Of a stretch of 64,000 bases of DNA, positions 24,701-36,860 are shown piece after piece. Position 1 is the first letter of the stretch. Each line of letters opens with the position of its first letter. The stretch covers positions 2,356,001 through 2,420,000 of the forward strand of contig OZ059895.1 of NCBI GenBank assembly GCA_964057225.1, read 5' to 3'. A program made the translations under genes and the position numbers. The notes beneath the pieces are model-generated. The model had not been told where the DNA came from. It worked only from the letters and a program-made list of their open reading frames with translations, and did not search any database. The stretch is from Auanema rhodensis (lineage: Eukaryota; Nematoda; Chromadorea; Rhabditida; Rhabditidae).

Positions 24701-25623
24701 ATTTGCGCTAGCTTAAAAATGCACCGAGATATCAACTGATATAAGTTCACACTTATATCCTCGATTTTCACCCTGAAGAATTAATTTTTTCGTTGAATAA
24801 CATTGTCCATCGTCTTTGCCTGGAAAAATGGAATCTAAAAACATCTACTTTTTGCTAAATTATTTTGAAATTTTTCGAAAAAATTTTTGTCAAAATGTTT
24901 TTGGAAGCAATGTTGAGTGTACATGGAAACTCAACATACACTAATGCATCATTTTTCAAACGATCATAACTAATTTTTTTATCAAGCGTTTCTCAATGTA
25001 GTATAGTGCATTCGATGCGGATTTTTAAGCTGCGTCGATCTGTGTTATCAGATTTGCGCTAGCTTAAAAATGCACCGAGATATCAACTGATATAAGTTCA
25101 CACTTATATCCTCGATTTTCACCCTGAAGAATTAATTTTTTCGTTGAATAACATTGTCCATCGTCTTTGCCTGGAAAAATGGAATCTAAAAACATCTACT
25201 TTTTGCTAAATTATTTTGAAATTTTTCGAAAAAATTTTTGTCAAAATGTTTTTGGAAGCAATGATGAGTGTACATGGAAACTCAACATACACTAATGCAT
25301 CATTTTTCAAACAATCATAACTAATTTGTGTATTAAGCGTTTTTCAATGTAGTATAGTGCATTCGATGCGGATTTTTAAGCTGCGTCGATCTGTGTTATC
25401 AGATTTGCGCTAGCTTAAAAATGCACCGAGATATCAACTGATATAAGTTCACACTTATATCCTCGATTTTCACCCTGAAGAATTAATTTTTTCGTTGAAT
25501 AACATTGTCTATCGTCTTTGCCTTGAAAAATGGAATCTAAAAACATCTACTTTTTGCTAAATTATTTTGAAATTTTTGGAAAAAATTTTTGTCAAAATGT
25601 TTTTGGAAGCAATGTTGAGTGTA
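21763..25623. repeat. Satellite copies 63-73, right member of the 13-copy-offset duplication
   Basis: Type order is E with 71C, A, D, C', A', D, A, B, C, D, A, matching copies 50-60. Differences between the two members are few: copy 67 has C at 306 against T in copy 54, copy 69 has a private C at 295, and copy 72 has GCAATGATGAGTG near 25264, which breaks the junction dyad. Copies 69-72 form an A-B-C-D tetramer (23869-25272). Confidence 0.88.
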
Positions 25624-26287
25624 CATGGAAACTCAACATACACTAATGCATCATTTTTCAAACGATCATAACTAATTTTTGTATTAAGCGTTTCTCAATG
25701 TAGTATAGTGCATTCGATGCGAATTTTTAAGCTGCGTCGATCTGTGTTATCAGATTTGCGCTAGCTTAAAAATGCACCGAGATATCAACTGATATAAGTT
25801 CACACTTATATCCTCGATTTTCACCCTGAAGAATTAATTTTTTCGTTGAATAGCATTGTCCATCGTCTTTGCCTTGAAAAAAGGAATCTAAAAACATCTA
25901 CTTTTTGCTAAATTATTTTGAAATTTTTCGAAAAAATTTTTGTCAAAATGTTTTTGGAAGCAATGTTGAGTGTACATGGAAACTCAACATACACTAATGC
26001 ATCATTTTTCAAACGATCATAACTAATTTTTGTATCAAGCGTTTCTCGATGTAGTATAGTGCATTCGATGCGGATTTTTAAGCTGCGTCGATCTGTGTTA
26101 TCAGATTTGCGCTAGCTTAAAAATGCACCGAGATATCAACTGATATAAGTTCACACTTATATCCTCGATTTTCACCCTGAAGAATTAATTTTTTCGTTGA
26201 ATAACATTGTCCATCGTCTTTGCCTGGAAAAATGGAATCTAAAAACATCTACTTTTTGCTAAATTATTTTGAAATTTTTCGAAAAAA

Positions 26288-26291
26288 TTTT
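26288..26291. other. One-base deletion in a T run, copy 75
   Basis: The run that is normally six A then five T before GTC (monomer 309-319) has only four T, making the monomer 350 bp. Identical deletions occur at 27694-27697 (copy 79), 28044-28047 (copy 80) and 28745-28748 (copy 82), and nowhere else that I found. Polymerase slippage once, followed by spread within about 2.8 kb, explains the cluster. Confidence 0.9.
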
Positions 26292-26871
26292 GTCAAAATG
26301 TTTTTGGAAGCAATGTTGAGTGTACATGGAAACTCAACATACACTAATGCATCATTTTTCAAACGATCATAACTAATTTTTTTATCAAGCGTTTCTCAAT
26401 GTAGTATAGTGCATTCGATGCGGATTTTTAAGCTGCGTCGATCTGTGTTATCAGATTTGCGCTAGCTTAAAAATGCACCGAGATATCAACTGATATAAGT
26501 TCACACTTATATCCTCGATTTTCACCCTGAAGAATTAATTTTTTCGTTGAATAACATTGTCCATCGTCTTTGCCTGGAAAAATGGAATCTAAAAACATCT
26601 ACTTTTTGCTAAATTATTTTGAAATTTTTCGAAAAAATTTTTGTCAAAATGTTTTTGGAAGCAATGTTGAGTGTACATGGAAACTCAACATACACTAATG
26701 CATCATTTTTCAAACAATCATAACTAATTTGTGTATTAAGCGTTTTTCAATGTAGTATAGTGCATTCGATGCGGATTTTTAAGCTGCGTCGATCTGTGTT
26801 ATCAGATTTGCGCTAGCTTAAAAATGCACCGAGATATCAACTGATATAAGTTCACACTTATATCCTCGATT

Positions 26872-26877
26872 TTCTTC
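26872..26877. other. TTC duplication, copy 77
   Basis: GATTTTCACC becomes GATTTTCTTCACC, a three-base tandem duplication that makes the monomer 354 bp. The same insertion is at 29329-29334 in copy 84, seven copies downstream. These two are the only occurrences I found. Confidence 0.92.
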
Positions 26878-29837
26878 ACCCTGAAGAATTAATTTTTTCG
26901 TTGAATAACAATGTCTATCGTCTTTGCCTTGAAAAATGGAATCTAAAAACATCTACTTTTTGCTAAATTATTTTGAAATTTTTGGAAAAAATTTTTGTCA
27001 AAATGTTTTTGGAAGCAATGTTGAGTGTACATGGAAACTCAACATACACTAATGCATCATTTTTCAAACGATCATAACTAATTTTTGTATTAAGCGTTTC
27101 TCGATGTAGTATAGTGCATTCGATGCGGATTTTTAAGCTGCGTCGATCTGTGTTATCAGATTTGCGCTAGCTTAAAAATGCACCGAGATATCAACTGATA
27201 TAAGTTCACACTTATATCCTCGATTTTCACCCTGAAGAATTAATTTTTTCGTTGAATAGCATTGTCCATCGTCTTTGCCTTGAAAAAAGGAATCTAAAAA
27301 CATCTACTTTTTGCTAAATTATTTTGAAATTTTTCGAAAAAATTTTTGTCAAAATGTTTTTGGAAGCAATGTTGAGTGTACATGGAAACTCAACATACAC
27401 TAATGCATCATTTTTCAAACGATCATAACTAATTTTTGTATCAAGCGTTTCTCGATGTAGTATAGTGCATTCGATGCGGATTTTTAAGCTGCGTCGATCT
27501 GTGTTATCAGATTTGCGCTAGCTTAAAAATGCACCGAGATATCAACTGATATAAGTTCACACTTATATCCTCGATTTTCACCCTGAAGAATTAATTTTTT
27601 CGTTGAATAACATTGTCCATCGTCTTTGCCTGGAAAAATGGAATCTAAAAACATCTACTTTTTGCTAAATTATTTTGAAATTTTTCGAAAAAATTTTGTC
27701 AAAATGTTTTTGGAAGCAATGTTGAGTGTACATGGAAACTCAACATACACTAATGCATCATTTTTCAAACGATCATAACTAATTTTTTTATCAAGCGTTT
27801 CTCAATGTAGTATAGTGCATTCGATGCGGATTTTTAAGCTGCGTCGATCTGTGTTATCAGATTTGCGCTAGCTTAAAAATGCACCGAGATATCAACTGAT
27901 ATAAGTTCACACTTATATCCTCGATTTTCACCCTGAAGAATTAATTTTTTCGTTGAATAACATTGTCCATCGTCTTTGCCTGGAAAAATGGAATCTAAAA
28001 ACATCTACTTTTTGCTAAATTATTTTGAAATTTTTCGAAAAAATTTTGTCAAAATGTTTTTGGAAGCAATGTTGAGTGTACATGGAAACTCAACATACAC
28101 TAATGCATCATTTTTCAAACGATCATAACTAATTTTTGTATTAAGCGTTTCTCAATGTAGTATAGTGCATTCGATGCGAATTTTTAAGCTGCGTCGATCT
28201 GTGTTATCAGATTTGCGCTAGCTTAAAAATGCACCGAGATATCAACTGATATAAGTTCACACTTATATCCTCGATTTTCACCCTGAAGAATTAATTTTTT
28301 CGTTGAATAGCATTGTCCATCGTCTTTGCCTTGAAAAAAGGAATCTAAAAACATCTACTTTTTGCTAAATTATTTTGAAATTTTTCGAAAAAATTTTTGT
28401 CAAAATGTTTTTGGAAGCAATGTTGAGTGTACATGGAAACTCAACATACACTAATGCATCATTTTTCAAACGATCATAACTAATTTTTGTATCAAGCGTT
28501 TCTCGATGTAGTATAGTGCATTCGATGCGGATTTTTAAGCTGCGTCGATCTGTGTTATCAGATTTGCGCTAGCTTAAAAATGCACCGAGATATCAACTGA
28601 TATAAGTTCACACTTATATCCTCGATTTTCACCCTGAAGAATTAATTTTTTCGTTGAATAACATTGTCCATCGTCTTTGCCTGGAAAAATGGAATCTAAA
28701 AACATCTACTTTTTGCTAAATTATTTTGAAATTTTTCGAAAAAATTTTGTCAAAATGTTTTTGGAAGCAATGTTGAGTGTACATGGAAACTCAACATACA
28801 CTAATGCATCATTTTTCAAACGATCATAACTAATTTTTTTATCAAGCGTTTCTCAATGTAGTATAGTGCATTCGATGCGGATTTTTAAGCTGCGTCGATC
28901 TGTGTTATCAGATTTGCGCTAGCTTAAAAATGCACCGAGATATCAACTGATATAAGTTCACACTTATATCCTCGATTTTCACCCTGAAGAATTAATTTTT
29001 TCGTTGAATAACATTGTCCATCGTCTTTGCCTGGAAAAATGGAATCTAAAAACATCTACTTTTTGCTAAATTATTTTGAAATTTTTCGAAAAAATTTTTG
29101 TCAAAATGTTTTTGGAAGCAATGTTGAGTGTACATGGAAACTCAACATACACTAATGCATCATTTTTCAAACAATCATAACTAATTTGTGTATTAAGCGT
29201 TTTTCAATGTAGTATAGTGCATTCGATGCGGATTTTTAAGCTGCGTCGATCTGTGTTATCAGATTTGCGCTAGCTTAAAAATGCACCGAGATATCAACTG
29301 ATATAAGTTCACACTTATATCCTCGATTTTCTTCACCCTGAAGAATTAATTTTTTCGTTGAATAACATTGTCTATCGTCTTTGCCTTGAAAAATGGAATC
29401 TAAAAACATCTACTTTTTGCTAAATTATTTTGAAATTTTTGGAAAAAATTTTTGTCAAAATGTTTTTGGAAGCAATGTTGAGTGTACATGGAAACTCAAC
29501 ATACACTAATGCATCATTTTTCAAACGATCATAACTAATTTTTGTATTAAGCGTTTCTCGATGTAGTATAGTGCATTCGATGCGGATTTTTAAGCTGCGT
29601 CGATCTGTGTTATCAGATTTGCGCTAGCTTAAAAATGCACCGAGATATCAACTGATATAAGTTCACACTTATATCCTCGATTTTCACCCTGAAGAATTAA
29701 TTTTTTCGTTGAATAACATTGTCCATCGTCTTTGCCTGGAAAAATGGAATCTAAAAACATCTACTTTTTGCTAAATTATTTTGAAATTTTTCGAAAAAAT
29801 TTTTGTCAAAATGTTTTTGGAAGCAATGTTGAGTGTA

Positions 29838-32294
29838 CATGGAAACTCAACATACACTAATGCATCATTTTTCAAACGATCATAACTAATTTTTTTATCA
29901 AGCGTTTCTCAATGTAGTATAGTGCATTCGATGCGGATTTTTAAGCTGCGTCGATCTGTGTTATCAGATTTGCGCTAGCTTAAAAATGCACCGAGATATC
30001 AACTGATATAAGTTCACACTTATATCCTCGATTTTCACCCTGAAGAATTAATTTTTTCGTTGAATAACATTGTCCATCGTCTTTGCCTGGAAAAATGGAA
30101 TCTAAAAACATCTACTTTTTGCTAAATTATTTTGAAATTTTTCGAAAAAATTTTTGTCAAAATGTTTTTGGAAGCAATGTTGAGTGTACATGGAAACTCA
30201 ACATACACTAATGCATCATTTTTCAAACGATCATAACTAATTTTTTTATCAAGCGTTTCTCAATGTAGTATAGTGCATTCGATGCGGATTTTTAAGCTGC
30301 GTCGATCTGTGTTATCAGATTTGCGCTAGCTTAAAAATGCACCGAGATATCAACTGATATAAGTTCACACTTATATCCTCGATTTTCACCCTGAAGAAAA
30401 AATTTTTTCGTTGAATAGCATTGTCCATCGTCTTTGCCTTGAAAAAAGGAATCTAAAAACATCTACTTTTTGCTAAATTATTTTGAAATTTTTCGAAAAA
30501 ATTTTTGTCAAAATGTTTTTGGAAGCAATGTTGAGTGTACATGGAAACTCAACATACACTAATGCATCATTTTTCAAACGATCATAACTAATTTTTGTAT
30601 CAAGCGTTTTTCAATGTAGTATAGTGCATTCGATGCGGATTTTTAAGCTGCGTCGATCTGTGTTATCAGATTTGCGCTAGCTTAAAAATGCACCGAGATA
30701 TCAACTGATATAAGTTCACACTTATATCCTCGATTTTCACCCTGAAGAAAAAATTTTTTCGTTGAATAGCATTGTCCATCGTCTTTGCCTTGAAAAAAGG
30801 AATCTAAAAACATCTACTTTTTGCTAAATTATTTTGAAATTTTTCGAAAAAATTTTTGTCAAAATGTTTTTGGAAGCAATGTTGAGTGTACATGGAAACT
30901 CAACATACACTAATGCATCATTTTTCAAACGATCATAACTAATTTTTGTATCAAGCGTTTTTCAATGTAGTATAGTGCATTCGATGCGGATTTTTAAGCT
31001 GCGTCGATCTGTGTTATCAGATTTGCGCTAGCTTAAAAATGCACCGAGATATCAACTGATATAAGTTCACACTTATATCCTCGATTTTCACCCTGAAGAA
31101 TTAATTTTTTCGTTGAATAACATTGTCCATCGTCTTTGCCTGGAAAAATGGAATCTAAAAACATCTACTTTTTGCTAAATTATTTTGAAATTTTTCGAAA
31201 AAATTTTTGTCAAAATGTTTTTGGAAGCAATGTTGAGTGTACATGGAAACTCAACATACACTAATGCATCATTTTTCAAACGATCATAACTAATTTTTTT
31301 ATCAAGCGTTTCTCAATGTAGTATAGTGCATTCGATGCGGATTTTTAAGCTGCGTCGATCTGTGTTATCAGATTTGCGCTAGCTTAAAAATGCACCGAGA
31401 TATCAACTGATATAAGTTCACACTTATATCCTCGATTTTCACCCTGAAGAATTAATTTTTTCGTTGAATAACATTGTCCATCGTCTTTGCCTGGAAAAAT
31501 GGAATCTAAAAACATCTACTTTTTGCTAAATTATTTTGAAATTTTTCGAAAAAATTTTTGTCAAAATGTTTTTGGAAGCAATGTTGAGTGTACATGGAAA
31601 CTCAACATACACTAATGCATCATTTTTCAAACGATCATAACTAATTTTTTTATCAAGCGTTTCTCAATGTAGTATAGTGCATTCGATGCGGATTTTTAAG
31701 CTGCGTCGATCTGTGTTATCAGATTTGCGCTAGCTTAAAAATGCACCGAGATATCAACTGATATAAGTTCACACTTATATCCTCGATTTTCACCCTGAAG
31801 AAAAAATTTTTTCGTTGAATAGCATTGTCCATCGTCTTTGCCTTGAAAAAATGAATCTAAAAACATCTACTTTTTGCTAAATTATTTTGAAATTTTTCGA
31901 AAAAATTTTTGTCAAAATGTTTTTGGAAGCAATGTTGAGTGTACATGGAAACTCAACATACACTAATGCATCATTTTTCAAACGATCATAACTAATTTTT
32001 GTATCAAGCGTTTCTCGATGTAGTATAGTGCATTCGATGCGGATTTTTAAGCTGCGTCGATCTGTGTTATCAGATTTGCGCTAGCTTAAAAATGCACCGA
32101 GATATCAACTGATATAAGTTCACACTTATATCCTCGATTTTCACCCTGAAGAATTAATTTTTTCGTTGAATAACATTGTCCATCGTCTTTGCCTGGAAAA
32201 ATGGAATCTAAAAACATCTACTTTTTGCTAAATTATTTTGAAATTTTTCGAAAAAATTTTTGTCAAAATGTTTTTGGAAGCAATGTTGAGTGTA
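29838..32294. repeat. Satellite copies 86-92, block with AA at positions 211-212
   Basis: Type order is D, D/B hybrid, 62C with 71T hybrid, related hybrid, D, D/B hybrid, C. Copies 87, 88 and 91 read GAAGAAAAAATTTT instead of GAAGAATTAATTTT (near 30398, 30749 and 31800), a double substitution not seen elsewhere in the window. All three have the 230G, 259A 3' module of B. Copy 91 also has AAAAAATGAATC. Copies 88 and 89 share the unusual 41G, 62C, 71T combination. This block ends the ABCD-dominated zone. Confidence 0.85.
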
Positions 32295-34049
32295 CATGGA
32301 AACTCAACATACACTAATGCATCATTTTTCAAACAATCATAACTAATTTGTGTATTAAGTGTTTTTCAATGTAGTATAGTGCATTCGATGCGGATTTTTA
32401 AGCTGCGTCGATCTGTGTTATCAGATTTGCGCTAGCTTAAAAATGCACCGAGATATCAACTGATATAAGTTCACACTTATATCCTCGATTTTCACCCTGA
32501 AGAATTGATTTTTTCGTTGAATAACATTGTCTATCGTCTTTGCCTTGAAAAATGGAATCTAAAAACATCTACTTTTTGCTAAATTATTTTGAAATTTTTC
32601 GAAAAAATTTTTGTCAAAATGTTTTTGGAAGCAATGTTGAGTGTACATGGAAACTCAACATACACTAATGCATCATTTTTCAAACGATCATAACTAATTT
32701 TTGTATTAAGCGTTTCTCAATGTAGTATAGTGCATTCGATGCGGATTTTTAAGCTGCGTCGATCTGTGTTATCAGATTTGCGCTAGCTTAAAAATGCACC
32801 GAGATATCAACTGATATAAGTTCACACTTATATCCTCGATTTTCACCCTGAAGAATTGATTTTTTCGTTGAATAACATTGTCTATCGTCTTTGCCTTGAA
32901 AAATGGAATCTAAAAACATCTACTTTTTGCTAAATTATCTTGAAATTTTTCGAAAAAAGTTTTGTCAAAATGTTTTTGGAAGCAATGTTGAGTGTACATG
33001 GAAACTCAACATACACTAATGCATCATTTTTCAAACGATCATAACTAATTTTTGTATCAAGCGTTTCTCGATGTAGTATAGTGCATTCGATGCGGATTTT
33101 TAAGCTGCGTCGATCTGTGTTATCAGATTTGCGCTAGCTTAAAAATGCACCGAGATATCAACTGATATAAGTTCACACTTATATCCTCGATTTTCACCCT
33201 GAAGAATTGATTTTTTCGTTGAATAACATTGTCTATCGTCTTTGCCTTGAAAAAAGGAATCTAAAAACATCTACTTTTTGCTAAATTATTTTGAAATTTT
33301 TCGAAAAAATTTTTGTCAAAATGTTTTTGGAAGCAATGTTGAGTGTACATGGAAACTCAACATACACTAATGCATCATTTTTCAAACGATCATAACTAAT
33401 TTTTGTATCAAGCGTTTCTCGATGTAGTATAGTGCATTCGATGCGGATTTTTAAGCTGCGTCGATCTGTGTTATCAGATTTGCGCTAGCTTAAAAATGCA
33501 CCGAGATATCAACTGATATAAGTTCACACTTATATCCTCGATTTTCACCCTGAAGAATTAATTTTTTCGTTGAATAACATTGTCCATCGTCTTTGCCTGG
33601 AAAAATGGAATCTAAAAACATCTACTTTTTGCTAAATTATTTTGAAATTTTTCGAAAAAATTTTTGTCAAAATGTTTTTGGAAGCAATGTTGAGTGTACA
33701 TGGAAACTCAACATACACTAATGCATCATTTTTCAAACAATCATAACTAATTTGTGTATTAAGCGTTTTTCAATGTAGTATAGTGCATTCGATGCGGATT
33801 TTTAAGCTGCGTCGATCTGTGTTATCAGATTTGCGCTAGCTTAAAAATGCACCGAGATATCAACTGATATAAGTTCACACTTATATCCTCGATTTTCACC
33901 CTGAAGAATTGATTTTTTCGTTGAATAACATTGTCTATCGTCTTTGCCTTGAAAAATGGAATCTAAAAACATCTACTTTTTGCTAAATTATTTTGAAATT
34001 TTTCGAAAAAATTTTTGTCAAAATGTTTTTGGAAGCAATGTTGAGTGTA
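32295..34049. repeat. Satellite copies 93-97, block with G at position 213
   Basis: Four of the five copies (93, 94, 95, 97) read GAATTGATTT in place of GAATTAATTT, with 238T; copy 96 is an ordinary C. Copy 94 also has C at 294 and AAAAAAGTTTTG in place of the T run. Copy 93 has AAGTGTTTTT for AAGCGTTTTT. The 213G variant appears once earlier, in copy 39, and continues to about 38.6 kb, so it bridges the left and middle zones. Confidence 0.85.
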
Positions 34050-35456
34050 CATGGAAACTCAACATACACTAATGCATCATTTTTCAAACAATCATAACTA
34101 ATTTGTGTATTAAGCGTTTCTCAATGTAGTATAGTGCATTCGATGCGGATTTTTAAGCTGCGTCGATCTGTGTTATCAGATTTGCGCTAGCTTAAAAATG
34201 CACCGAGATATCAACTGCTATAAGTTCACACTTATATCCTCGATTTTCACCCTGAAGAATTAATTTTTTCGTTGAATAACATTGTCCATCGTCTTTGCCT
34301 TGAAAAAAGGAATCTAAAAACATCTACTTTTTGCTAAATTATTTTGAAATTTTTGGAAAAAATTTTTGTCAAAATGTTTTTGGAAGCAATGTTGAGTGTA
34401 CATGGAAACTCAACATACACTAATGCATCATTTTTCAAACGATCATAACTAATTTGTGTATTAAGCGTTTCTCAATGTAGTATAGTGCATTCGATGCGGA
34501 TTTTTAAGCTGCGTCGATCTGTGTTATCAGATTTGCGCTAGCTTAAAAATGCACCGAGATATCAACTGATATAAGTTCACACTTATATCCTCGATTTTCA
34601 CCCTGAAGAATTGATTTTTTCGTTGAATAACATTGTCTATCGTCTTTGCCTTGAAAAATGGAATCTAAAAACATCTACTTTTTGCTAAATTATTTTGAAA
34701 TTTTTCGAAAAAATTTTTGTCAAAATGTTTTTGGAAGCAATGTTGAGTGTACATGGAAACTCAACATACACTAATGCATCATTTTTCAAACGATCATAAC
34801 TAATTTTTGTATCAAGCGTTTCTCGATGTAGTATAGTGCATTCGATGCGGATTTTTAAGCTGCGTCGATCTGTGTTATCAGATTTGCGCTAGCTTAAAAA
34901 TGCACCGAGATATCAACTGATATAAGTTCACACTTATATCCTCGATTTTCACCCTGAAGAATTGATTTTTTCGTTGAATAACATTGTCTATCGTCTTTGC
35001 CTTGAAAAATGGAATCTAAAAACATCTACTTTTTGCTAAATTATTTTGAAATTTTTCGAAAAAAGTTTTGTCAAAATGTTTTTGGAAGCAATGTTGAGTG
35101 TACATGGAAACTCAACATACACTAATGCATCATTTTTCAAACGATCATAACTAATTTTTGTATTAAGCGTTTCTCAATGTAGTATAGTGCATTCGATGCG
35201 GATTTTTAAGCTGCGTCGATCTGTGTTATCAGATTTGCGCTAGCTTAAAAATGCACCGAGATATCAACTGATATAAGTTCACACTTATATCCTCGATTTT
35301 CACCCTGAAGAATTAATTTTTTCGTTGAATAACATTGTCCATCGTCTTTGCCTGGAAAAATGGAATCTAAAAACATCTATTTTTTGCTAAATTATTTTGA
35401 AATTTTTCGACGAAAAAATTTTTGTCAAAATGTTTTTGGAAGCAATGTTGAGTGTA
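34050..35456. repeat. Satellite copies 98-101, entry of the 169C subfamily
   Basis: Copy 98 is the first monomer with ACTGCTATAAG instead of ACTGATATAAG (169C), of type F. Copies 99 and 100 carry 213G and 238T; copy 100 has AAAAAAGTTTTG like copy 94. Copy 101 has T at 278 and a three-base CGA tandem duplication at 35408-35413 in the TTTTTCGAAAAA palindrome, making it 354 bp. That insertion is unique in the window. Confidence 0.86.
35408..35413. other. CGA tandem duplication, copy 101
   Basis: TTTTTCGAAAAA becomes TTTTTCGACGAAAAA, adding three bases to this monomer only. It has not been copied to any neighbour I can see, so it is probably younger than the -1 and TTC events upstream. Confidence 0.92.
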
Positions 35457-36860
35457 CATGGAAACTCAACATACACTAATGCATCATTTTTCAAACAATC
35501 ATAACTAATTTGTGTATTAAGCGTTTCTCAATGTAGTATAGTGCATTCGATGCGGATTTTTAAGCTGCGTCGATCTGTGTTATCAGATTTGCGCTAGCTT
35601 AAAAATGCACCGAGATATCAACTGCTATATGTTCACACTTATATCCTCGATTTTCACCCTGAAGAATTAATTTTTTCGTTGAATAACATTGTCCATCGTC
35701 TTTGCCTGGAAAAATGGAATCTAAAAACATCTACTTTTTGCTAAATTATTTTGAAATTTTTCGAAAAAATTTTTGTCAAAATGTTTTTGGAAGCAATGTT
35801 GAGTGTACATGGAAACTCAACATACACTAATGCATCATTTTTCAAACAATCATAACTAATTTGTGTATTAAGCGTTTCTCAATGTAGTATAGTGCATTCG
35901 ATGCGGATTTTTAAGCTGCGTCGATCTGTGTTATCAGATTTGCGCTAGCTTAAAAATGCACCGAGATATCAACTGCTATATGTTCACACTTATATCCTCG
36001 ATTTTCACCCTGAAGAATTAATTTTTTCGTTGAATAACATTGTCCATCGTCTTTGCCTGGAAAAATGGAATCTAAAAACATCTACTTTTTGCTAAATTAT
36101 TTTGAAATTTTTCGAAAAAATTTTTGTCAAAATGTTTTTGGAAGCAATGTTGAGTGTACATGGAAACTCAACATACACTAATGCATCATTTTTCAAACAA
36201 TCATAACTAATTTGTGTATTAAGCGTTTCTCAATGTAGTATAGTGCATTCGATGCGGATTTTTAAGCTGCGTCGATCTGTGTTATCAGATTTGCGCTAGC
36301 TTAAAAATGCACCGAGATATCAACTGCTATAAGTTCACACTTATATCCTCGATTTTCACCCTGAAGAATTAATTTTTTCGTTGAATAACATTGTCCATCG
36401 TCTTTGCCTTGAAAAAAGGAATCTAAAAACATCTACTTTTTGCTAAATTATTTTGAAATTTTTGGAAAAAATTTTTGTCAAAATGTTTTTGGAAGCAATG
36501 TTGAGTGTACATGGAAACTCAACATACACTAATGCATCATTTTTCAAACAATCATAACTAATTTGTGTATTAAGCGTTTCTCAATGTAGTATAGTGCATT
36601 CGATGCGGATTTTTAAGCTGCGTCGATCTGTGTTATCAGATTTGCGCTAGCTTAAAAATGCACCGAGATATCAACTGATATAAGTTCACACTTATATCCT
36701 CGATTTTCACCCTGAAGAATTAATTTTTTCGTTGAATAACATTGTCCATCGTCTTTGCCTGGAAAAATGGAATCTAAAAACATCTACTTTTTGCTAAATT
36801 ATTTTGAAATTTTTCGAAAAAATTTTTGTCAAAATGTTTTTGGAAGCAATGTTGAGTGTA
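35457..36860. repeat. Satellite copies 102-105, two adjacent doubly changed hairpin copies, then F and G
   Basis: Copies 102 and 103 look identical at the sites checked and have GCTATATGTTC: C at 169 plus T at 174, two changes in the same arm of the 168-189 hairpin. Neither is compensated in the other arm. Copy 104 is F and copy 105 is G (169A, 252G). Confidence 0.86.

Larger units (their letters stand above)
25624..29837. repeat. Satellite copies 74-85, indel cluster with a 7-copy-offset duplication
   Basis: Type order is B, C(-1), D, A(+3), B/C, C(-1), D(-1), B, C(-1), D, A(+3), B/C. Six of the seven length variants in the window lie here. Copies 74-78 (25624-27380) and 81-85 (28081-29837) have the same order and share both the -1 in C and the TTC insertion in A, an offset of seven copies. 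Copies 79 and 80 between them both carry the -1. Copy 78 joins 74G and 99G of C to 230G and 259A of B; copy 85 has the same 5' part but a C-like 3' part. Confidence 0.9.
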
